Positions 38,401 to 43,872 are shown, numbered from the stretch's first letter. The stretch: 64,000 nt of DNA from Beijerinckia sp. 28-YEA-48 (GCF_900104955.1 NZ_FNSI01000001.1:4684001-4748000); one strand, 5' to 3'. Notes: a model not told the origin generated them from the sequence alone. Numbers and translations are program-made.

Positions 38401-38723
38401 ATGTTGTAGCTTGAGGCGCCGGCGTTGAACGTCCATCCGCCGATGTTGATGCCGCCATCCGGGGGCGCGCCGCCGATCGTGATGCTTGTCCGAGCCGACG
38501 TGCCGAAGAAGGCCGTGCCGGTCGGCATGGCGCCGCTGTCCCAGTTGATGCCGCCGGTATAGACGCCCGAAAAACTTCCGGTCCAGGTGGCGTCCTGCGC
38601 CCGCACCGGGCCGGCGATCGGCAGAAGCGCGGCCATGACCAAAGCCGTGGTGGTCAGCAGAGCGGCCCGCAGTCCGCCCGCCGCGCCAAATCGATTTCCT
38701 ACGGTCACCAACGCATCCCCCAT
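23451..38723 (-). CDS. Giant repetitive autotransporter adhesin (type Va secretion), 5090 residues
   Basis: A single uninterrupted 15.3-kb gene. The signal peptide is about residues 1-42 (LLTTTALVMAALLPIAGPVRA). The passenger (about 43-4800) is built of a 19-residue rung, consensus STAGNATITNNGxLxFxDT, in about nine arrays. Each array ends in a cap (GPNxDxKLxAGSIEGxGQ, then LGANELTVGSNNLSTEV) and an autotransporter-associated beta-strand repeat (LVKTGTGTLxLSG-NTYTGGT). Three copies of a larger ~270-residue module contain LDKVLIDTRSG and FADNTALSI. The C-terminal ~280 residues form a 12-strand autotransporter barrel (SVWAAGYGG onward), ending in the aromatic residue W. I saw no cysteine. It is rich in Asn, Thr, Ser and Ala. 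It is expected to fold as a very long beta-helix on the cell surface and act in adhesion or biofilm. The start lacks a close ribosome site. Confidence 0.93.
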   Translation of the reverse strand: MGDALVTVGNRFGAAGGLRAALLTTTALVMAALLPIAGPVRAQDATWTGSFSGVYTGGINWDSGAMPTGTAFFGTSARTSITIGGAPPDGGINIGGWTFNAGASSYNITNATSAYLNFTGAGIVVNGGAVTLNNNRDLYFRNSSSAGAATINNNSFLEFHDTSTAGTATLINGSTAWFYDSSSAGSANITNNDSLLFNNLSTAANATILNNSALSFNDTSKAGNATITNKSDLTFYDSSSAENATISNGGTLTFRGFSTAATATITTQNGGYTQFISAGTSANARFITEAGGTVDVSDPSGFAAMTAGSIEGAGNYVIGAKQFTVGANNLSTEVSGVISGVGGSLVKTGTDTLTLSGTNTYTGGTRVLDGVLQLGSASSTGTIVGNVSTTPFGTFNVVNADTSGITGIATGGFTNFYNSTSASNAAITNSGELAFHDSSTAGAANINNNKNLFFNNSSTAGNARITNWLRASFNDNSAAGSATLSNYSLLYFNGSSTADHATLTNEGTAQFNDTSTAGNATIINTGTGTANFSGSSTAGSATITNNYNLTFNDSTTAGTANILNWGSIFFANNSAAGSATIANNGGLNFDGSSTADYATITNNLFTRFNDTSTAGHANITNSASGSVLFKNNSTAGNAIITNNGVLGFNDTSTAGNAAITVSNNGSLSFKNTSTANNATLIIFGAAAFRDATTAESAKINNYSALSFNDTSTAGNASINNFSGGTLSFLNASTAGTAIIRNYRTLSFDNTSSAGNANITNSNILSFLGASTAGTATITNDSFGGVNFYNTSTAGAATIANSGQFTFRDSSSAGTAAITNNFVLDFRDTSSAGASTIVSNHYTEFLNSSTAGTANITNNKDLYFSETSTAGTATIINNSNLVFRHNATGGGARLINNDANAQIDFSRSVGPNSDKKLTAGSIEGVGQFILGANELTVGLNDLSTEVSGVISGVGGSLVKTGSGRLILSGVNTYTGGTRIDNGALQLGSISSTGAIAGAVNVTLDGVFDVVNADTSGITTIANAGAVRFWNGTSAGNVTIRNDDTLTFNNTSTAATATITNNSGLVFNDSSTAGQATISNTVSLAFVGASTAGDARITNSGIAYFSATSSAGNATILNNNDLNFFQDSSAGNATINNNTALRFHDASKAGTAAITNRGDVFFNNTSQAENAKITNLAGSSLTFNDASTAGSATISNAEYVYFYGTSSAGAATITNNNNGRLDFRDSSTAGTAQITNDFGLYFRGTSTAGSATITTNEYTEFFDNSTAGQATITNNRFLYFSDESTAGNATIINNDTIGFGQKATGGTARLINNSPSATFSFANSAGPNSDHKLSAGSIEGGGQFYLGGTELTVGSNNLSTEVSGVISGVGGSLVKTGTGRLTLTGTNTYTGGTTINGGALQLGTAAQTGAIVGTVTVGVQKTFDIVNADTSGITSISNNGDTNFYNGTSAGTATITSSGNLSFNDVSTAGNATISQTGLTGRFYFNGYSSAGNATITNGGVMGFRDYSTAASANITNNSGLSFFAYSTGATSTIVNNSRMYVYDQATLGQATITNSAGNANIDFYLNSSAGDATITNNSNINFGWSSTAGNAQITNNFSLYFKDNSTAGTATINNNAGGTLNFNNTSTSGSASITNSGNLSFNDSSAAGNAQITNNSSLSFKDNSTAGTATINNNAGGTLNFNNTSTAGSAGITNSGNLSFNDSSTAGTASIANYSSLFFNGTSTAGNATITNSSNGNGIGNIQFSGNSTAGNAFITSNFILTFDNASTAGDATITSNATQFRGNSTAGNATLTNNSSMSFAGASTAGNAAITNGPFGTVDFSASTGPNGDHKLSAGSIAGGGSYMLGANELTVGSNNRSTEVSGIISGAGGSLVKTGIGTLILSGDNTYDGGTRIANGTLQIGNGGGTGSIIGNVVNDSVLAFNRNNTYTFAGNISGSGALYQTSTGTTILNGNNSYTGDTIISDGRLQFGDGITGGSNNLGGNVRVNGGTLAIQTPATLNVGRDVTFADNTALSIVAGANAPALSAERVLINNGVSFNLSGISNASELDKLLIDTRSGISGDFASITIGGFSGPVDYLTVSTRKSADSLQYLASYGLSWFAGNNLAHGTFTLTNFGDTFTVGAALTDQAANPVTGWSGTSLTKAGDGTLILTGHNTYTGGTRVNGGTLQLGNLSTTGAIAGAVAIDPNGSFSVINADTSGITSIDNRGSARFYNSTSASNALIENRDLLSFNDTSTAGTANITNLVNLTFNNASTAGSAIITNSANTSFNDISTAGNATITNYAYLDFSGSSTAGDATITNAGILSFNNASTAGSASITNNNGYSTSFSGSSSADHAYIVNHGTLAFSASSTAGNASIISKNELNFAGSSTADQAAITNDGNMTFKGTSTAGSSSINNRTRVYFNENSTAGSSYITNLFSSVYFNQNATAGNAQLLNFFDEGIFDFSGSAGPNGDHKLSAGSIAGPGQFILGANELTVGSNNLSTEVSGVISGAGGSLVKTGTGTLILSGTNTYTGGTTIDNGTLQLGTLSSAGKIVGAVTVGVGTQRTLDIVNADTSGITNISNNGFVFFRNGTSASSATITSGGSIYFYGNSTAATSNISHNGGLYFNDTSTAGSATINNGGVMGFVDNSTAASATITNNMGLSFFNFATAGNANITNKNRMYLYMNSTLGNATVLNDVGNASIEFNGSSSAGAATITNYTNINFRESSTAGTASITNYYGLNFVDTSRAGSATIDNKSGASVGFWGNSMAGNAGITNAGTLTFHDNSTADSARITNNSGATVGFVDASTAGGAVITNNGLVRFGNTSTARTATIYNNAALSFGDTSSAGSATIYNDDSVSFTGNATGGDAQLINTRSNALIDFSASTGPNGDNKLTAGSIEGLGQFILGANELTVGSNNLSTEVSGIISGTGGSLVKTGTGTLILSGTNTYSGGSTISGGTLQIGNGGATGSIIGNVVNNSVLAFNRNDAYTFAGNISGSGALYQTGTGATILTGTNTYSGDTIINSGRLQFGNGVTGGSNNLGGNLTVNGGMLAIQTPATLNVARDVTFADNTALSIIAGANSPALSAERVGIGSGVAFNISGIDNASQLDKVLIDTRSGISGDFASISVGGFNGTVDYLTVSTHKSADNLQYLASYNLSWTAGNNLAHGTFTLTNASDTFTVGASLTDQAANPATGWGGTNLTKAGAGTLILTGRNTYTGSTSIGDGTLQIGDAGNTGSIVGRVDTYPSGTFEIVNADMSGITDILNVGTTNFRNTNSAGSASITNGNRLSFYDTSTAGSATITNTANMSFFDDSTAGFATVSNNSNGNLSFNNGSKAGAATIVNYGTLAFNSTSTADTATITNNQSLTFKDTSTAGTATVTNNQSLTFKDASTAGAASITNAGDIFFYDASTAGSATITNAGNLLFRNNSTAGPANITNNNIMSFSDNSGANGSTITNNGRLRFFGSSTASGAVITNAFDLYFNGASSAGDVRITNNAYTEFSDNSTAGTADITNSQNLIFLGNGTAENARISNSSVVTFIGQSTGGNAQLINTGASASIDFSTSTGPNNDNKLTAGSIAGDGQFILGANELTVGSNNLSTEASGVISGVGGSLVKTGTGTLALSGINTYTGGTTVNGGALQLGTSTDTGAILGNVGVGANGTFDVFNADMSGIVNISNSGTTNFRNANSAGSTGITNDGALSFLDTSTAGNATITNNTPGTIAFRNSSTAGNAAITNSNRLIFSDRSTAGNATIVNNASGTVDFSGTTGLNGDGKISAASIAGAGAFILGANELTVGSNGAGNEVSGVISGTGGSLVKTGTGGLTLSGDNTYTGGTRIDNGLLQIGNGGATGSIVGNVVNNSVLSIYRTGTLTLSGNISGGGELWQVGPGSTVLTGTNSYTGNTTVSGGRLQFGDGTAGGSNTLGGNVNVNGGTLAIETPATLNVARDVSFADNTALSVTAGTNSPALSADRVIVGNNVGFNISGISDASQLDKVLIDTRSGINGDFAPVTVGGFSGTVDYLTVSTRKSADSLQYLASYSLNWSAGNNLAHGTFTLTNATDSFTVGASLTDQAANPVTGWGGTNLTKAGAGTLILTGANTYTGGTAINGGTLQIGNAGLMGSIVGHVSVGVSGTFELFNADMSGVTNITNGGATNFRNATSASSAYITNTGALSFFDTSTAGNAVIVNTYTVDFKDASTAGNAQINNRGPMVFSNTSTAGTAIIQNGDRHTFIPVPLAFLDMSSAGSATINNDSTIQFFDNATAGTAHITNNRYFTFDDNSSAGQATITNVAGARIDFSTSSTAGSATIDSDGIISFAQNTSAGSAIITNHAGAQIDFTDNSTGGSATITNRGSLSFVDSASAGNATIANITGATLRIANTATAGGATITNNGSLVFADHATAGTAAITNAATLEFHNSSTAGGATIANNATMLFTQQSTAGNATINNSAQLTFDSNTSAGNATIKNSGNVLFDGNSTPGNAQLINTAASGVFDLSMTPGPNSDNKFTVGSFAGGGTFYIGEKQLTIGGNNLSTEVTGVIADGGTGGGTGGSLIKVGTGKMTLSGINTYTGKTTVNDGTLSVNGSITSSSLLTVNSGGTLSGNGTVGSTLINAGGTLAPGNSIGLLTVQGDLTFMAGSTYRVEVSPSAADRVNVSGTAALNGASLAAMYDPGSYVNKRYTVLNATGGVNGTFSGPVNTNLPTNFSSALNYDANNAYLDLTLNYTPPTAPSFGGGLTSNQARVAYGLVNSFNFAGGIPLVFGTLGSSGLTQASGESATGVQQSTFTIMDRFLNLMNDPSASGRATAMLPMSYAPLPRGTQPIMVALQPRWSVWAAGYGGTQTTRGNSFIGSNTYSGGIYGMVAGADYRVSPDTVVGFALGGGGTSYHLASGVGSGSSNVFQAGLYGRQNFGAAYVAGSLAYGWQDVTTDRRVMFDQLRARFSAHSFSGRLESGTRITTPFGGLTPYAAGQFTNIALPTYSEQAVTGPGLFALNYAAKNVTAWRTELGLRGDTAIDIGSATLWLRGRLAWAHNFNPDGSLSASFLNLPASSFVVNGAAQARNAALVTAGAEMKWPSGWSIAASFEGEFSGRGNSYAGKGALRYQW
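26410..27220 (-). repeat. Large module copy C in the autotransporter
   Basis: Same module as A and B but more diverged at its start (NSVLSIYRTGTLTLSG, GGELWQVGPG), about 2.7 kb after copy B. The core LIDTRSGINGDF and NNLAHGTFTLTN are retained. Confidence 0.8.
29075..29880 (-). repeat. Large module copy B in the autotransporter
   Basis: Same order of motifs as copy A (NSVLAFNRN, SGALYQTGTG, LIDTRSGISGDF, NNLAHGTFTLTN), about 3.1 kb further along the gene. Confidence 0.8.
32215..33010 (-). repeat. Large module copy A in the autotransporter
   Basis: About 800 bases encoding SIIGNVVNDSVLAFNRN through the LIDTRSGISGDFASI core to NTYTGGT. Strongly similar copies B and C follow. Confidence 0.8.
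33621..33974 (-). repeat. Recent 177-bp tandem duplication inside the autotransporter
   Basis: The segment starting at 33621 recurs at 33798 (offset 177 bases = 59 codons) with only a few differences, including the silent and non-silent changes around ggacaggctgg / gtacaggctga. It encodes NNAGGTLNFNNT flanked by NLSFNDS rungs. The near identity indicates a young duplication. Confidence 0.8.
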
Positions 38724-38850
38724 ACCGTCACACGGCCGAGGGGCGGCCCCCTCCGTCCTGCGGTGGGCGATCGTCCAGCCAGCCGAAAACTTTCATCAGC
38801 GCTGGATTCATCTCATTGTCGGGGGCGTAACGTCTTGATACGGAGCCCGA

Positions 38851-38871
38851 TATAATTCTGAAAATTTCTGA
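38851..38871. promoter_or_regulatory. Candidate operator and -10 in the divergent adhesin/regulator spacer
   Basis: TATAAT at 38851-38856 is a consensus -10 on the plus strand, about 70 bases before the regulator's ATG. Two TTCTGA half-sites at 38856-38861 and 38866-38871 are exactly 10 bases apart, the spacing used by OmpR-type winged-helix proteins on one face of DNA. The 199-base spacer serves both the adhesin (minus) and the winged-helix regulator (plus). No good -35 was found. Confidence 0.4.
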
Positions 38872-38922
38872 TATTTACCATTCAGACCCGGCATCGGGGC
38901 CATTTCGATAAACTTCCGTTGT

Positions 38923-40635
38923 ATGAGGCGGTTGGAGAGTCGCTTGGGGGACACGGTGTACCGTTTCATCGGTTTTGAGCTGGACCCGCAGCGTGGCGAG
39001 CTGCGGGGCCCCGACGGCCTTGCGATCAAGCTCCGGCCGAAGACTTTTGAGATGCTGCGCCTGTTCGCGACCCATCCTGGCCGGGTCCTCAGCAAGCAGG
39101 ACCTGATGGAAGCGGTCTGGCCGAACATTCATGTCGGCGAGGACAGCCTGTTCCAATGCGTCCGCGAGCTGCGCGCCGCGCTTGGCGACGAGCGGCGACA
39201 AATCATCAGGCTCGCCTCCGGCGGTGGCTATCTGCTGACAGCCCCAGTAACGGCGGACCCATCGGTCGAGCCGTCAACCGAGCTGGCTGGCTCCGACGCG
39301 ACCTTCTCCAGCCCAGCCGCAGCGCCCGCGGCCGCTCAACCATCCATCTTTGGCTGGCGGGGGTGGACTGCGATTGCGGCGGCGGGGGTCTGCGCGGCCA
39401 TTGGGCTTGCGGTGGCCGCACCGGCGTTGAGGCCAAGCTTCATCTTCCAGCGAGCGCCACCGGTCGTCGCCGTGATGCCGATTGCCGCCGCGAGCCTTGA
39501 TCCGCGCGGCGTGGCAATGGCGGCGGAGGTGACCGGCCGTCTCGCCGATGGCTTCGCCAAGATCGACAATATCAGGATTGTCGCGCCACAATCGGCGAAC
39601 GCCCCTGCTACGCCCGCCGATTTCGAAATACGGGGGGAATTGCAGCGCAGCGAGCACGCCTGGATTTTACGAGCGCGCATCATCAAGACGGCGACCGAGG
39701 AGGTTCAATCGGTCGCGACTGTTTCTGTCGACATTGACGAGGCGGACGCGCAACTTCAGCAGTCCCGGCTTGCCGCGGGGGTGGGCCACCCTCTGGCGCG
39801 CGGCCTGAACGACTTTTTGGAAGCCAGCGCATCTTCGTCCGCGAACAAGGTGACGTCGGCCGGGAAGGTTGTCATCGAGCAGGCGATCGCCTCGATCAAT
39901 CAAACGACCGAAGAGCGGTTTGGCGTGGCGCAGACAATGTTGAAGAAAGCGCTCGCCGACGAACCCGAGAGTGTCGATATCGCGGTTGCGCTTTCCTCGC
40001 TGCAACTGCGCGGCATCCAAATGCGTTGGTTCAAACCGGATGAAGCGATCGCGGTCGAAGCCCAGGCCAGCGCGACGCTTGAGCGCGCCTTGCGCGCACG
40101 GCCCCATTCCATCGCCGCGCTGGAAACCTATTGCCGTTTTCTCAGCGCGACGAACCGTTTCGTCGAAAGCCTCGTCACCTGCGCCAGGATTTTGAGCTTC
40201 GATCCCTGGAACGGTGGCGCGCTCTATCTGATCGGTCTCGGGCAGATATTCCTGGGCCGTTTCGACGATGCGCTTGCGACATTCAAACAGGCCGACCGTT
40301 TTGACACACCGCGCGTCTCCCGCTGGACATGGCTTCTCGGCGCGGGCTGGACGAATATTTTGATGGGACGCGGTGAAGAGGCGGTGCCGTTGCTCCAAAA
40401 ATCGATCGCGATTACGGCTGGGTCCGGACGCTCGCATATGATCTTGGCCGCAGCTTACCAAAAAATAGGTCGGCTCGAAGACGCAAGAGCCGCCATGCAA
40501 GAGGGGCTGAAACTGCGGCCCGGCACGACGACGCTCAATGTCGCGCCGCCGGCAAAGAACAACAGCCCGATTTATCTCGATGCCGCCAAACACGTCATCC
40601 AACTGATGGTCGACGCGGGGCTGCCGCAGCAGTGA
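38923..40635 (+). CDS. CadC/HilA-like winged-helix regulator with membrane segment and TPR region
   Basis: 570 residues. An OmpR-type winged-helix DNA-binding domain covers about 14-107 (LRPKTFEMLRLFATHPGRVLS, LMEAVWPN, FQCVRELRAALGD, ASGGGYLL). A Pro/Ala/Ser linker and one hydrophobic segment (about 148-167, WTAIAAAGVCAAIGLAVAA) follow. The remaining ~400 residues are helical with TPR-like units (ALYLIGLGQIFLGRFDDAL). One-component regulators of this type bind DNA from the membrane or use a TPR domain to sense signals, as in CadC, ToxR and HilA. Its divergence from the adhesin gene makes the adhesin the obvious target (inference). Confidence 0.85.
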   Translation: MRRLESRLGDTVYRFIGFELDPQRGELRGPDGLAIKLRPKTFEMLRLFATHPGRVLSKQDLMEAVWPNIHVGEDSLFQCVRELRAALGDERRQIIRLASGGGYLLTAPVTADPSVEPSTELAGSDATFSSPAAAPAAAQPSIFGWRGWTAIAAAGVCAAIGLAVAAPALRPSFIFQRAPPVVAVMPIAAASLDPRGVAMAAEVTGRLADGFAKIDNIRIVAPQSANAPATPADFEIRGELQRSEHAWILRARIIKTATEEVQSVATVSVDIDEADAQLQQSRLAAGVGHPLARGLNDFLEASASSSANKVTSAGKVVIEQAIASINQTTEERFGVAQTMLKKALADEPESVDIAVALSSLQLRGIQMRWFKPDEAIAVEAQASATLERALRARPHSIAALETYCRFLSATNRFVESLVTCARILSFDPWNGGALYLIGLGQIFLGRFDDALATFKQADRFDTPRVSRWTWLLGAGWTNILMGRGEEAVPLLQKSIAITAGSGRSHMILAAAYQKIGRLEDARAAMQEGLKLRPGTTTLNVAPPAKNNSPIYLDAAKHVIQLMVDAGLPQQ

Positions 40636-40645
40636 ACCGGGAGAA

Positions 40646-41557
40646 CTATTTCCGCATCCAAAGTTGCGCCGCCAGCTGACGCAGCCATTTGTGGGCCGGA
40701 TCCTGTTGCTTTCGTTTGTGCCAGATCTGCCGGATGTTCATCATCGGCGAAGGGAAGGGCAGCGGATAGCGGACGATGCCTGTTTGCTTGGCAAAGTGCC
40801 GGCAGAGGAAGTCGGAGGCGATGACGAGGAAATGCGCCGCCGGCAGAATCAGGGGAATGCTGACCAGATGCGGCAGTTGCAAGACGATGCGCGGCCGCAA
40901 TCCCTGTTCCAGCATCATCTGATCGTAGAGCGTGCGCAGGCGGCCTTCCATGCCGATGAGGGCATGATCGAAGGTGGCGAAAGCCTCGAGCGTCAGGCCC
41001 TCGTCGGGAACCTTGAGGCTTTCGCTGGCGAGGCAGCCGAGCCCATGGTTGAACAGCGACTGCTGCATGTAGTTCGGGCTCGTGAGCTCAGGCAGGTAGC
41101 CGATGGCAAGATCGACGGTGCCATTGTCGAGCAGATCATCGATGGATTGCGTGTCGGCGGGCACGACCATGAGGGAGGATTGCGGGGACAGGCGCGTGAT
41201 TTGCGCCAGAAGAGCTGGCACACAGGATAGCTCTCCCAGTTCACCCGTCGAGACAACGAAACGACGGCCTTCGGCCAGCGGGTCGAAGGTTTCCTTCTGC
41301 AACAGCGTGCCGTCGACGAGATTCAAAATCTCGGTGACGGGACCAGCGAGCGCCAGCGCCCGTTGCGAGGGTTCGAGGCCGCGCTCGGTGCGCACGAACA
41401 GCGGATCGTCGAACAGGGTGCGCAGGCGATTCAGCGACTGGCTGACCGCCGGCTGGCTGATGCCCAGATGTTTGGCGGCGACCGTCCCGTTGCGATAGCG
41501 CAACAGCGCATCGATCAGCTTCAGATGCCGTATTTCTAGATCCTGGACGTCCATCAT
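40646..41557 (-). CDS. LysR-family regulator, NahR/NodD-like
   Basis: 303 residues. The N-terminal HTH is at about 10-66 (LIDALLRYRNGTVAAKHLGIS, QPAVSQSLNRLRTLFDDPLFVR), followed by a periplasmic-binding-like effector domain. LFVRTERGLEPSQRA is typical of the NahR/NodD/LinR subgroup that responds to aromatic compounds. It faces the CadC-like gene with ten bases between stops and is followed upstream by a Bug receptor on the same strand, a common pairing in which the receptor's ligand is also the effector. Confidence 0.9.
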   Translation of the reverse strand: MMDVQDLEIRHLKLIDALLRYRNGTVAAKHLGISQPAVSQSLNRLRTLFDDPLFVRTERGLEPSQRALALAGPVTEILNLVDGTLLQKETFDPLAEGRRFVVSTGELGELSCVPALLAQITRLSPQSSLMVVPADTQSIDDLLDNGTVDLAIGYLPELTSPNYMQQSLFNHGLGCLASESLKVPDEGLTLEAFATFDHALIGMEGRLRTLYDQMMLEQGLRPRIVLQLPHLVSIPLILPAAHFLVIASDFLCRHFAKQTGIVRYPLPFPSPMMNIRQIWHKRKQQDPAHKWLRQLAAQLWMRK

Positions 41558-41695
41558 CTTCCCCTGCGGACGTCTTACAGGAGTTTGGCGGCCATTGCGA
41601 CGGCGGGGCTTCCGTCGAAATACGATCGGGGCATAAATCCGGCGGAAGCTGATCTTCCGCCGGAGATGTTGGGCACTTCTTGCGTGGGATACTGC

Positions 41696-42667
41696 CTACT
41701 GAATGCGCGCCTTGGACAGTTTCACCACATTCTCCATCCGGGCGGCTTCCTGCGCGATGAAGGTTTTGAAATGGTCCGGCATATCGGCGATGACGGTCAG
41801 GCCCAGGGTTTCGAGGCGCGATTTGACGGTCGGGTCGCGCAGCGCTTCAGCCATGGCTTTGTTGAGCTTCTCGATAATGTCGCGCGGTGTCGCCGCCGGC
41901 GCGACGATGCCGTACCAGATGCCGGCTTCAAGGTTCGGCAATCCGGCCTGGGGCGATGTCGGGACTTTCGGCAGCTGCGGGCTCGGTTCGGTGGCGGTGA
42001 CGACGATCGCCTTCAGATCGCCGCTGTTGATATAGGGCACCACGTTGGAGAGGTTGTCGCAGATCATCGACACGCGACCGCCGAGCACGTCCTGAATGGC
42101 CGGCGCCGGACCCTGATAGGGCACATGAATGATATCGATGCCGCCCATCACCTTCAGTGCTTCGCCGCAGATATGGCTGGTGCTGCCGTTGCCGGCGGAG
42201 GCAAAGGAGAGCGTGCCGGGTTTGGCTTTCGCTTCCGCGATCAGCTCCTGCAACGTATTGGCTTTGACCGTCGGATTGACGACGATGATGTTGGGTGTCG
42301 CGGCGAGGTTGATGATGGGCGCGAAGTCCTTCTCGGGTGAGTATTGCGGCGACGCGTAAATCCATTGGTTGATCGCCAGCACGCCCGTCGTGCCGAGCAG
42401 CAGTGTGTAGCCATCTGCCGGAGCGGTCGCGACGCGCGTCGCGCCGACCGAGCCATTGGCGCCAGCGCGATTTTCAATGACGACCGATCCGCCGAGCGAC
42501 TTTCCCATGATCGGTGCGATCAAACGCGGGATCGTATCGCTGGTGCTGCCGGCGGGAAACGGCACGACAAGAACGATCGGCCTGTCGGGGTAGTCGGCCA
42601 TGGCGGGCATGGAGACAAGCGTCAAAACGGAAGTTGCGATCGCGATACTCAAGGCCCGGAAGGTCAT
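41696..42667 (-). CDS. Bug/TctC-family periplasmic solute receptor
   Basis: 323 residues with signal peptide (IAIATSVLTLVSMPAMA). Classic Bug motifs: YPDRPIVLVVPFPAGSTSDTI, VVIENRAGANGSVGA, LSFASAGNGSTSH, HVPYQGPAPAIQDVLGG. The binding-site Asp that prefers carboxylates is not obvious here (AGSTSDT). It is an orphan: no membrane components are nearby. It is divergent from a LysR gene with 164 bases between. Confidence 0.92.
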   Translation of the reverse strand: MTFRALSIAIATSVLTLVSMPAMADYPDRPIVLVVPFPAGSTSDTIPRLIAPIMGKSLGGSVVIENRAGANGSVGATRVATAPADGYTLLLGTTGVLAINQWIYASPQYSPEKDFAPIINLAATPNIIVVNPTVKANTLQELIAEAKAKPGTLSFASAGNGSTSHICGEALKVMGGIDIIHVPYQGPAPAIQDVLGGRVSMICDNLSNVVPYINSGDLKAIVVTATEPSPQLPKVPTSPQAGLPNLEAGIWYGIVAPAATPRDIIEKLNKAMAEALRDPTVKSRLETLGLTVIADMPDHFKTFIAQEAARMENVVKLSKARIQ

Positions 42668-42725
42668 GGCTTCTCTCTTTGCTGGAAGACGAAGGCTTAA
42701 GGCTAAGGCTCATGACAAGCCTAAA

Positions 42726-42738
42726 ATTGCTGTACAAT
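42726..42738. promoter_or_regulatory. Palindrome ATTG-N5-CAAT in a LysR/Bug divergent spacer
   Basis: ATTG (42726-42729), five bases, CAAT (42735-42738), in the middle of the 164-base gap between the Bug receptor and the LysR gene at 42832. It is a plausible LysR-type recognition site; TACAAT at 42733-42738 could also be a -10. Weak evidence. Confidence 0.3.
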
Positions 42739-42831
42739 GCGGGCAAACGAGTTAAGTTGAAGAGTTCTTGAGTTTTCGGCAAGACCTGAAAAACCACTCG
42801 GAAAAGTCCCATTCGTCGCCGCATCCCCAGC

Positions 42832-43713
42832 ATGAATGCGTTGCTTGCTTTTGAGGCAACTGCACGCCACGAGAGCATCACACGCGCGGCAAATGAGCTG
42901 GCGTTGACGGAAAGCGCTGTCTCCCGGCAGATCTCTTTGCTTGAAGAGCATCTCGGCGTGCGGTTGTTCAACCGTATCAAGAAACGTCTTTCGCTCACGC
43001 GCGCGGGCCGCGCCTACGCCAATGACATCTCGCACACGCTGGAACGGCTGGAGCGCGACACGCTCAAAGTCATGTCGCTTGAGGGCGCCGGCGGTAATCT
43101 CGAAATCGCCGCGCTGCCGACGGTTGGCTCGTCATGGCTCATTCCGCGTCTGTCCAGCTTTTACGCGCAACATCCCAATGTCACCATCAATGTCAGCGCG
43201 CGCAGCGAGCGCTTTTTGTTCGATGGCACCGATATCGATGGCGCGCTGTGTTTCGGCGATGCCAACTGGCCGGGCGCCTTGTCGGACTTTTTGTTCGAGG
43301 AAGATCTGGTGCCTGTCGCTAGCCCGAAACTGTTGACCGGGCGGCGCAGCGGCCAATTGGAACGGTTGATCCGGCAGCGGATGCTGCATTTGAAGACACG
43401 CCCCAGCGCGTGGCAGTCTTGGTGCGTGGCCAACGGCTTGTCGGATCTCAATTTCATGAGCGGGCCGCGCTTCGAAATCCAGGCCATGCTCATCGGCGCG
43501 GCGTGCGCTGGACAAGGCGTGGCGCTGCTGCCGGAATTTCTGATCGAAGCGGAGCTCAAGTCCGGCGCGCTGAAGATTCTGTCGGATAAATCCGTGCGCA
43601 GCAAAGGCGCTTATTACTTTGCCTATCCCGAATGGCAGGCGGATGAACCGTTGCTGTCGCATTTCCGAGCCTGGCTGCAGGACCAGGTTCGGCTGTTTCG
43701 CGGCAATGACTAG
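42832..43713 (+). CDS. LysR-family regulator, GcvA-like
   Basis: 293 residues. The HTH lies at about 1-60 (LLAFEATARHESITRAANELA, TESAVSRQISLLEEHLGVRLF), with the effector domain from about residue 88. The last segment, CAGQGVALLPEFLIEAELKSGALK, is typical of GcvA/AmpR-like members. Probable targets are the divergent Bug receptor gene and the flavin monooxygenase downstream; both are inferences from position. Confidence 0.9.
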   Translation: MNALLAFEATARHESITRAANELALTESAVSRQISLLEEHLGVRLFNRIKKRLSLTRAGRAYANDISHTLERLERDTLKVMSLEGAGGNLEIAALPTVGSSWLIPRLSSFYAQHPNVTINVSARSERFLFDGTDIDGALCFGDANWPGALSDFLFEEDLVPVASPKLLTGRRSGQLERLIRQRMLHLKTRPSAWQSWCVANGLSDLNFMSGPRFEIQAMLIGAACAGQGVALLPEFLIEAELKSGALKILSDKSVRSKGAYYFAYPEWQADEPLLSHFRAWLQDQVRLFRGND

Positions 43714-43832
43714 CGACGAAGCAATCCAGAGCACGCGGTAGAGTGTGAAGAAATGCCTGTGGTACAGGTCTATTTACGTCAACAACTCTGCACTTTGGTC
43801 CTGGGTTGCTTCGCTTCGCTCGCAATGACGAT
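43713..43832. repeat. REP-like inverted pair
   Basis: gcgacgaagcaatccag near 43713-43729 is matched in inverted form by ctgggttgcttcgcttcgctcgc near 43801-43823, followed by aatgacg. Such 'gaagcgaagcaa' elements are scattered in intergenic regions of Bradyrhizobium-type genomes. It lies between the convergent ends of the LysR and monooxygenase genes, a normal REP location. Confidence 0.6.
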
Positions 43833-43872
43833 CGAGTGTTCGCGCGCCATTCCCGGATGCGACCTTTACCTG

